Below, piece by piece: positions 44,014 through 49,281 of a DNA stretch of 49,281 nt. The stretch spans positions 1 to 49,281 of the forward strand of contig JAAUOU010000017.1 of assembly GCA_012034765.1 (NCBI GenBank), written 5' to 3'. A model generated the notes under the pieces. The model ran no database searches. It saw only the letters and a list, made by a program, of their open reading frames with translations, and was not told the origin of the DNA. The translations under genes and the position numbers were made by a program. This stretch comes from Pleurocapsaceae cyanobacterium CSU_1_1 (GTDB taxonomy: Bacteria; Cyanobacteriota; Cyanobacteriia; Cyanobacteriales; Xenococcaceae). Position 1 is the first letter of the stretch, and each line of letters starts with the position of its first letter.

Positions 44014-44495
44014 TGTATCTGAACGGTTTAATTTATAATAGTTTACAAAACTATAAAAAGATATTATCAAAACATATGAACGGTACCAACGGACAATTAG
44101 AACGCCTCATTGCTCTGGCGGAAGATGAGCTAGCCGTATATAGTACCGATGCTCGCAAGATTGAAAAATTAAGACGTAAAATTGGTCTTTCTCTAAATGC
44201 TAGACAACAAAAAGAAGTTAAGGAAGAATTGCTAGAATTAATGCCCAAAGGCTGGTTCGGTAAGCTAATTGAAGAACAGCGTCAGACTGTAGCTTTACCT
44301 TTTTGGGGAATTGCGGGATTAGGATTATTATTTGGTATTTCCTTACGCCAGCCTGTTGATTTCCTTGCGCCAGCTATCGGCATTCCCCTGGCGATCAATA
44401 TTCAAAAATGGGGCTGGAATTTACAAGCCAAACGAATTCTGCTCAAAACTCTAGAAGAAATTGAGGAACGCATCAAGCAACCAGTTAAAGAGTAA
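44013..44495 (+). CDS. Hypothetical membrane protein with N-terminal helical domain
   Basis: 160 residues. A Lys/Glu-rich helical domain (about 22-85: LERLIALAEDELAVYSTDARK and the following charged helices) is followed by two hydrophobic segments (about 93-108 and 115-127), then a charged C-terminal helix. I do not recognise the family. The start at 44013 overlaps the stop of the 48-residue frame; an internal ATG at 44076 (MNGTNG) is possible but lacks a ribosome-binding site. Confidence 0.6.
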   Translation: MYLNGLIYNSLQNYKKILSKHMNGTNGQLERLIALAEDELAVYSTDARKIEKLRRKIGLSLNARQQKEVKEELLELMPKGWFGKLIEEQRQTVALPFWGIAGLGLLFGISLRQPVDFLAPAIGIPLAINIQKWGWNLQAKRILLKTLEEIEERIKQPVKE

Positions 44496-44496
44496 G

Positions 44497-44516
44497 GGAC
44501 GTTCCATGGAACGTCC
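44497..44516. repeat. Perfect 20-bp palindrome
   Basis: GGACGTTCCATGGAACGTCC is self-complementary over its full length and starts 2 bp after the preceding stop codon. It may act as a hairpin at the transcript end or be one of the dispersed palindromes common in cyanobacteria. No T-run follows. Confidence 0.7.
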
Positions 44517-44520
44517 GTAC

Positions 44521-44541
44521 AGAAGTCAGAAGTCAGAAGTC
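44521..44541. repeat. Heptamer tandem repeat (AGAAGTC)3
   Basis: Three perfect AGAAGTC units followed by AAAAGT, close after the 20-bp palindrome. Same unit as the degenerate array at 38936. Confidence 0.8.
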
Positions 44542-44576
44542 AAAAGTACCACAAGGGTATAACATCAAAAGTCAAA

Positions 44577-44915
44577 TTAATATTGACAAACATCTTCCCT
44601 AATTTCAACTTTAATAGAAGTTTCAGGCTGTTCTTTATGGCAATATTCTTCTAACTCTTCGCTCAACTCTTCTAGCTTTTGGCTGACTCCTTCAATTTCT
44701 TGGTTCACCTCTTTAACTGCATTACTCTCAAATTCTTCGGTAATGTCGTTTAATCGTTGAGTAGAAATATCTACACATTTTTGCTCAACACGAATATAGG
44801 TTTCGTAAGGACAACTGTTCTCAGCCTTGACATGGTAATTGACAAATAAGGGTAAGCATAGCGCTACTAGAGGTAAAGTAATTTTAATTTGATTGGTTTT
44901 TTCTTGAGTAGCCAT
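44577..44915 (-). CDS. Small secreted or anchored cysteine-containing coiled-coil protein
   Basis: 112 residues. A hydrophobic segment (about 11-30, ITLPLVALCLPLFVNYHVKA) is followed by a domain with Cys35, Cys47, Cys92 and Cys109, spaced for two disulphides, and an acidic coiled coil (about 55-91, EVNQEIEGVSQKLEELSEEL). Export seems likely. Family not recognised, and the role is unknown. Confidence 0.6.
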   Translation of the reverse strand: MATQEKTNQIKITLPLVALCLPLFVNYHVKAENSCPYETYIRVEQKCVDISTQRLNDITEEFESNAVKEVNQEIEGVSQKLEELSEELEEYCHKEQPETSIKVEIREDVCQY

Positions 44916-45107
44916 AATTCAACCTGAAGCAAATAACATTTTTACGTCCTCAATGATTCAACCTTGACTAATTTTGAGCTATTTTGCATTGATCTAAATC
45001 ACAGTAAAAAGTAAGCCAGTAGTGATGATTTGTGAAGCTGCTTAAAAGATACTGCAAGGTTAGTCATGCTCAAGATTAATTACAAAACTAACTAAGATAG
45101 ACATGTC

Positions 45108-45926
45108 ATGACTACAAAATACTTACAGTGGAATCCAGAGGACTATGCGAAAAATTCAGATGCTCAATTAAAGTGGGCGCGATCGCTGACTAAAGGCTTA
45201 AACTTAGCAGAATACCAGTCTATTCTGGACGTGGGATGTGGTGACGGGAAGATTACTGCTGACTTTGCCGCTACTTTGCCTCAAAGCCGAATCGTCGGCG
45301 TAGATAGTTCACCTGAAATGATTGCTTATGCTGCTGAGAAATATCCCCACAGCCACTATCCTAATCTTACTTTTGCTTGCGTTGATGCGCGATCGCTTGA
45401 TTTTAATCAAGAGTTTGATTTAGTTTTCTCCAACGCCACTCTTCACTGGGTAAACGATCATCAAACATTTCTCAAGGGTGCGAAAACAGCGTTAAAAGAG
45501 CGGGGAAAATTAATTATTTCCTGTGGGGGAAAAGGTAATGCAGCCCAAGTTCTAGATACTTTTGCCCAGTTAACGGCTATGGATTTGTGGAAGCCTTATT
45601 TTGCAGATTTTGATAACCCTTATTTCTTTTATGGACTTGAAGATTATCAAACATGGCTACAACAATCTGGCTTTGCTGTTAAACGCCTAGAATTAGTTCC
45701 CAAAGACATGACTCATCAAGGGGAAGTAGGATTAGCTGGCTGGATACGCACCACCTGGATGCCTTTTACTAAATATGTACCAGAATCTCAGCGTGACGAT
45801 TTTATTGCTCAATTTGTTGAGTTATATCTAGCTAAAAACCCTTTGGATACTCAAGGATTGAGTCATGTTTCTATGGTTAGGTTAGAAGTTAATGCCGATC
45901 AAGCTGAGTTTGAGTTTTGTTGTTGA
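45108..45926 (+). CDS. Class I SAM-dependent methyltransferase (trans-aconitate methyltransferase-like)
   Basis: 272 residues. Motif I, ILDVGCGDGKI (about 39-49), binds SAM; VGVDSSPEMI is the post-I acidic loop; FDLVFSNATLHWVND is motif IV. The layout YLQWNPEDYAKNSDAQLKWA at the start is typical of Tam-like methyltransferases. Substrate unknown; trans-aconitate, small acids or isoprenoid-type substrates are possible. Confidence 0.85.
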   Translation: MTTKYLQWNPEDYAKNSDAQLKWARSLTKGLNLAEYQSILDVGCGDGKITADFAATLPQSRIVGVDSSPEMIAYAAEKYPHSHYPNLTFACVDARSLDFNQEFDLVFSNATLHWVNDHQTFLKGAKTALKERGKLIISCGGKGNAAQVLDTFAQLTAMDLWKPYFADFDNPYFFYGLEDYQTWLQQSGFAVKRLELVPKDMTHQGEVGLAGWIRTTWMPFTKYVPESQRDDFIAQFVELYLAKNPLDTQGLSHVSMVRLEVNADQAEFEFCC

Positions 45927-46026
45927 TGTAATACTAAATTTTATTAGTAGAGGTAGTTATCAACAATTAATATATAAGTGACCCAGACAAGAATTGGCTT
46001 AAATCTCTGGGTAATCAAAACTAATT

Positions 46027-46446
46027 ATGACTAACCGATCTTTTCCATGGCGCAATTTTATCGTCACTATCTGTCTAAGCTTTATACTTATAAGCCTGAC
46101 CTATGTATTCCCGACAAGCAATCAACCATTGCTGGCTCAATCGGATCTCAATCTTCAATCCGATATTATTTCCCTTCAGGCACGTATTAGCCGTTTAGAA
46201 CAAGAAGTAAGCAGCCTTAGAAGCTCTAATTCTAGATCCCTTGAGCTGACTCCTCCGAAACCAAATCAGCCTCCTACTCCGCCCAAGGATCGCACGATAA
46301 TAGGTAACCCTCCCGCAGTTGACGGACAGGTGGTTGGACGCAGCGATCCTTTATACGCAAGATTGGCGACATTATTAGTTGAACTCAAAGAAGAAGTTAG
46401 GAGTCTCGATCGCCGTTTGACAAAAATTGAGCAAACTACCCCTTAA
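46027..46446 (+). CDS. Secreted or anchored coiled-coil protein, unknown
   Basis: 139 residues. Hydrophobic segment 11-30 (signal peptide or anchor), a coiled coil (about 40-65, DIISLQARISRLEQEVSSL), a proline-rich linker (TPPKPNQPPTPPKDR), a conserved-looking DGQVVGRSDPLYARLATL block, and a second coiled coil (LLVELKEEVRSLDRRLTKIE). The order suggests an extracytoplasmic scaffold. Similar proteins occur in cyanobacteria without an assigned role. Confidence 0.65.
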   Translation: MTNRSFPWRNFIVTICLSFILISLTYVFPTSNQPLLAQSDLNLQSDIISLQARISRLEQEVSSLRSSNSRSLELTPPKPNQPPTPPKDRTIIGNPPAVDGQVVGRSDPLYARLATLLVELKEEVRSLDRRLTKIEQTTP

Positions 46447-46756
46447 AGCAATCTTCTTTTGCTCAAGTTAATATTTCTAAAATCGGGCAAGCAAATTTAT
46501 TGTAGCCCTGCCTGTCCTAAGTTTAAGTGTAAACACTGATATTTACTATAAATTCTTTTATATTTATAATCTTGTTTTAAAATTAAAAAACACAAGTTTT
46601 AGTTAAATAAAAATGTTTAATTGACTTTAACAGCGATCCCGAAGGGTAGACCGAGCATAATCGCCCGTAAGATCGTCCTCTCATTAGTTTAAATCGGGTA
46701 ACCTAAACCTCCAAAACAATAAAAACAATAGTTATAAACATCGTCAACTGTAAATT
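46447..46756. other. 310-bp spacer upstream of scpA
   Basis: AT-rich sequence with the scpA promoter region. It includes a short GCGATCCCGAAGGGTAGACC word (about 46632-46651) of the dispersed type seen in cyanobacterial spacers. No gene is visible. Confidence 0.5.
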
Positions 46757-47554
46757 ATGACTATAACTCCTGCACAGGAAGCGATCGCCAATTTAATCAA
46801 TCTAGCAGAACGCGGAGAAATTGATCCCTGGGATGTTCCTGTGATTAGCATCATTGATCGATTTTTGGCTGAACTAGGCTTAATCGGAGAAACAGAATCT
46901 CCACAACAGGAGGCAGATTTACCCCGTTCTGGTCAAGCTTTTCTGTGGGCATCGATGTTAGTACTGCTCAAAGCTGATAGTCTTAATCAAATAGAAGAGG
47001 AACTAGAGGATATAGATGCAGATGATTTTTTTGCTGAAGAAATTTATCTAGATCCCGAAAAACGATCATTACCTGCTAATTTAGAACAGCATTTGCGTCG
47101 TCGGACTTCGGTTCAACCAATCAACAAACGTCGAGTTACCCTACAGGAGTTGATCGAACAGCTAGAGCATATTGCCGCAGAGATTGAGGCTGTTACCACC
47201 GATGGCTCTCCCCGTCGCACGCAACGTTCTCGTAGTGCTGCCATAAAAGCGATCGCACAACTTGCCCACAATGAAAATTTAACGGAGTTAGCAGCCCAGC
47301 TAGAAAATTTTCTGCATCTTAATTTGTCACATTTATCGCCCAACCAAGATTATGTAGACTGGGAACAGCTACTACAAAAATGGCAAATTGACAAATTAGC
47401 CAAAGCGGAAGTCAAAGAACACTTAAATTCAGATCGGGCAGGGGTCTTTTGGGCATTGCTGTTGCTTTCGGCACAGTCGAAAGTGGAACTATTTCAAGAA
47501 GAGTTTTACCAAGATTTAAGTATCCGCCCTTTAAATTCGTGTCTGCCAACTTGA
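46757..47554 (+). CDS. scpA: Segregation and condensation protein A
   Basis: 265 residues, kleisin subunit of the SMC-ScpA-ScpB complex that compacts and segregates the chromosome. The N-terminal block INLAERGEIDPWDVPVISI is diagnostic and binds SMC. The acidic centre and the C-terminal winged-helix region (HLNSDRAGVFWALLLLSAQSKVELFQEEFYQDLSI) fit the family. Cytoplasmic or nucleoid-associated. Confidence 0.92.
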   Translation: MTITPAQEAIANLINLAERGEIDPWDVPVISIIDRFLAELGLIGETESPQQEADLPRSGQAFLWASMLVLLKADSLNQIEEELEDIDADDFFAEEIYLDPEKRSLPANLEQHLRRRTSVQPINKRRVTLQELIEQLEHIAAEIEAVTTDGSPRRTQRSRSAAIKAIAQLAHNENLTELAAQLENFLHLNLSHLSPNQDYVDWEQLLQKWQIDKLAKAEVKEHLNSDRAGVFWALLLLSAQSKVELFQEEFYQDLSIRPLNSCLPT

Positions 47555-47629
47555 TTCTTCGGTGAACATTGTTGATACACTGGAATAGTTTAAACAGTTA
47601 TTTTTAAGTCTGGTTGAGGAGAAGCTTGA

Positions 47630-48793
47630 ATGAAGGCCATGATTTTGGCGGCTGGCAAAGGCACTCGCGTTCGTCCCATAACATACACAATCCCAAAACC
47701 CTTAATTCCGATCTTACAAAAACCAGTCATGGAGTTTTTATTAGAACTGCTGCGACAGCATGGTTTCGATCAAATCATGGTCAACGTCAGTCACCTTGCC
47801 CATGAAATTGAAGGATATTTTCGTGATGGTCAACGTTTTGGTGTAGATATTGGCTATTCTTTCGAAGGTAGCATTGTTGATGGTAAATTGGTCGGCGAAG
47901 CAGTAGGTTCTGCTGGTGGATTACGCAAAATTCAGGATTTTAATGCTTTTTTTGATGATACATTTGTAGTTCTTTGTGGTGATGCTCTCATCGATCTGGA
48001 TCTAACCGCAGCCGTCAAGCAACATCGAGCAAATGCCGCGATCGCTACTGTAGTTACTAAAAAAGTGCCTAAAGAAGATGTTTCCAGCTACGGTGTGGTG
48101 GTGACGGATGACAATGGCAGAATTAAATCTTTCCAAGAAAAACCTTCGGTCGAGGAAGCTTTAAGTACTGATATTAATACAGGTATTTATATTTTCGAGC
48201 CAGAAATATTTGATTATATTCCTCCCAAACAAGAGTTTGATATTGGAGGAGAATTATTTCCCAAGCTCGTGGAAAAAGAAGCACCCTTCTATGCTGTTTC
48301 GATGGATTTTGAATGGGTTGATATTGGGAAAGTTCCTGACTACTGGCAAGCTGTTCGGGGTGTCCTCACCAGAGAAATCAAAAACGTCAATATTCCTGGT
48401 ACAGAAGTTGCCCCTGGAATCTATACGGGTTTAAATGTTGCGGTCAATTGGGATAAGGTAGATATTCAAGGACCTGTTTACATTGGCGGCATGACCAAAA
48501 TTGAAGATGGTGCAAAAATTGTTGGTCCAGCCATGATTGGTCCTAATTGCTATATCTGTAGCGGGGCAACAGTAGATAATAGCGTGATTTTTGAATATTC
48601 TCGTTTGGGAGAAGGAATTCGCTTGGTTGATAAACTGGTATTTGGGCGCTACTGTGTCGATAAAACTGGGGCGGCGATCGATCTACAGGCTGCTGCTTTG
48701 AATTGGCTTATCACAGATACCCGTAATAATCCTTCCGAACACGAACTAGGTGAGCATAAGGTAATTCAGGATTTTCTGAAAGAAGATAATTAG
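47630..48793 (+). CDS. NDP-sugar pyrophosphorylase (nucleotidyltransferase plus left-handed beta-helix)
   Basis: 387 residues. The nucleotidyltransferase domain begins MKAMILAAGKGTRVRPIT and continues with PKPLIPILQKPVMEFLLE, LCGDALIDLD and DINTGIYIF, all family marks of enzymes that make UDP-, GDP- or dTDP-sugars. The C-terminal third (about 270-340) has hexapeptide repeats (KIEDGAKIVGPAMIGPNCYI) forming a left-handed beta-helix. The sugar and nucleotide cannot be determined by eye; mannose-1-phosphate and glucose-1-phosphate are the usual choices. GGAGAAG ribosome-binding site. Likely supports polysaccharide or cell-wall synthesis. Confidence 0.88.
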   Translation: MKAMILAAGKGTRVRPITYTIPKPLIPILQKPVMEFLLELLRQHGFDQIMVNVSHLAHEIEGYFRDGQRFGVDIGYSFEGSIVDGKLVGEAVGSAGGLRKIQDFNAFFDDTFVVLCGDALIDLDLTAAVKQHRANAAIATVVTKKVPKEDVSSYGVVVTDDNGRIKSFQEKPSVEEALSTDINTGIYIFEPEIFDYIPPKQEFDIGGELFPKLVEKEAPFYAVSMDFEWVDIGKVPDYWQAVRGVLTREIKNVNIPGTEVAPGIYTGLNVAVNWDKVDIQGPVYIGGMTKIEDGAKIVGPAMIGPNCYICSGATVDNSVIFEYSRLGEGIRLVDKLVFGRYCVDKTGAAIDLQAAALNWLITDTRNNPSEHELGEHKVIQDFLKEDN

Positions 48794-48959
48794 ATTGTTT
48801 GATTGGGCGTTCCTTAAATTAGAGAACGTCGATTAAAAATCACCTAGTCTAGGTTATGTTTCTAAACGGTTTTCCCAGCTAGTTTGCAATCTCAAAGCGA
48901 ACAAATTAAGAATTGCCTGTAATTTTATAACTTTTATTGATATAATTACATAGTCTTGA

Positions 48960-49033
48960 TGGGCTATAACTCAGTTGGTTAGAGTGTCACATTGACATTG
49001 TGGAAGTCGGCAGTTCGAGTCTGCCTAGCCCAA
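48960..49033 (+). tRNA. tRNA-Val (anticodon GAC)
   Basis: 74-nt cloverleaf: acceptor TGGGCTA pairs with TAGCCCA, D-stem ACTC/GAGT, anticodon arm TCACA-TTGACAT-TGTGG reading GAC, T-arm GGCAG-TTCGAGT-CTGCC, discriminator A. CCA is not encoded. Confidence 0.93.
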
Positions 49034-49189
49034 CTCCTCGCTAGCGCTCGTCGTTCTTGATTCTCCTTGCCGACTTCACAACGACAAAGCGCCACTCTTG
49101 CTCAAAACTTGCTCACTTAGGAGAATAACCTAACTAGCCAAGCGAGTAAATAGAGTACATAGATACCCCAATTATTTAAGCGCTTAATA

Positions 49190-49220
49190 AAAACAGGGCA
49201 TTATAGCACCTGTTTTTGGT
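49190..49220 (+). terminator. Hairpin terminator after the tRNA-Val region
   Basis: AAAAACAGG (49190-49198) pairs with CCTGTTTTT (49210-49218) over an 11-nt loop, and the stem ends in Ts. It lies about 155 bp after the tRNA and could equally serve a gene beyond the window on the minus strand. Confidence 0.6.
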
Positions 49221-49281
49221 TCTCTAAAACTATTTTGCTGATAAGTCTAATCTCAGGCTAGGTACTGTATAGCTATACAGA

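Overview
The window is chromosomal DNA of a cyanobacterium. It carries rubA-ycf48-psbEFLJ, nblA, chlG, a CpcT/CpeT-type bilin lyase, cytochrome c6 and ClpC, and the HIP1 octamer GCGATCGC recurs throughout genes and spacers. Moderate-to-low GC, many heptanucleotide tandem repeats and a dispersed palindromic element around CCCTAAAGG would fit a Pleurocapsa/Stanieria/Xenococcus-like lineage, but that placement is an inference.

Layout. 1-1300: edge of a probable integrated element, with a tyrosine integrase, clustered 10-bp repeats and an orphan 3' end of a tRNA. 1.5-8.2 kb: housekeeping block (zinc-ribbon membrane protein, divergent ProA-like dehydrogenase, a ClpC without its middle domain, class II aldolase, secreted START-like protein, SpoU methyltransferase, tRNA-Leu). 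8.3-12.4 kb: murA, which lacks any ATG/GTG/TTG at its real N-terminus, then the photosystem assembly cluster rubA, ycf48, psbE, psbF, psbL, psbJ, closed by a hairpin terminator. 12.4-18.3 kb, minus strand: three co-oriented genes forming a peptide/protein export module: an IS630-type HTH protein, a C39-peptidase ABC transporter with cyclic-nucleotide-binding-like N-terminal domains, and an HlyD adaptor fused to a response-regulator receiver domain. 18.3-19.4 kb: AT-rich gene desert with dispersed repeats.

19.4-32.5 kb: core metabolism and stress genes (petJ, rpiA, RRM protein, nblA, tandem Usp, double histidine phosphatase, NDH-2, DUF2808, DUF2862, Get3/ArsA-fold ATPase, chlG, acnB). 32.5-39.7 kb: accessory genes: a family 5 substrate-binding lipoprotein broken by a one-base frameshift, a DUF1778/GNAT toxin-antitoxin pair, a Gfo/Idh/MocA oxidoreductase, DUF4327, a second GNAT, an SF2 helicase, and an AT-rich membrane protein bracketed by a 45-bp direct repeat. 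39.7-49.3 kb: TldD, a cyanobacterial hypothetical, Uma2 nuclease, bilin lyase, small hypotheticals, a methyltransferase, ScpA, an NDP-sugar pyrophosphorylase and tRNA-Val.

The best candidate for an undescribed system is the 12.4-18.3 kb export module. Both membrane components carry cytoplasmic signalling domains (cNMP-binding-like on the ATPase, phosphoacceptor receiver on the adaptor), suggesting secretion gated after translation by two signals. Next are the non-canonical murA start, the M-domain-less ClpC, and repeats that supply gene ends. All functional statements come from reading motifs by eye; no database search was possible.
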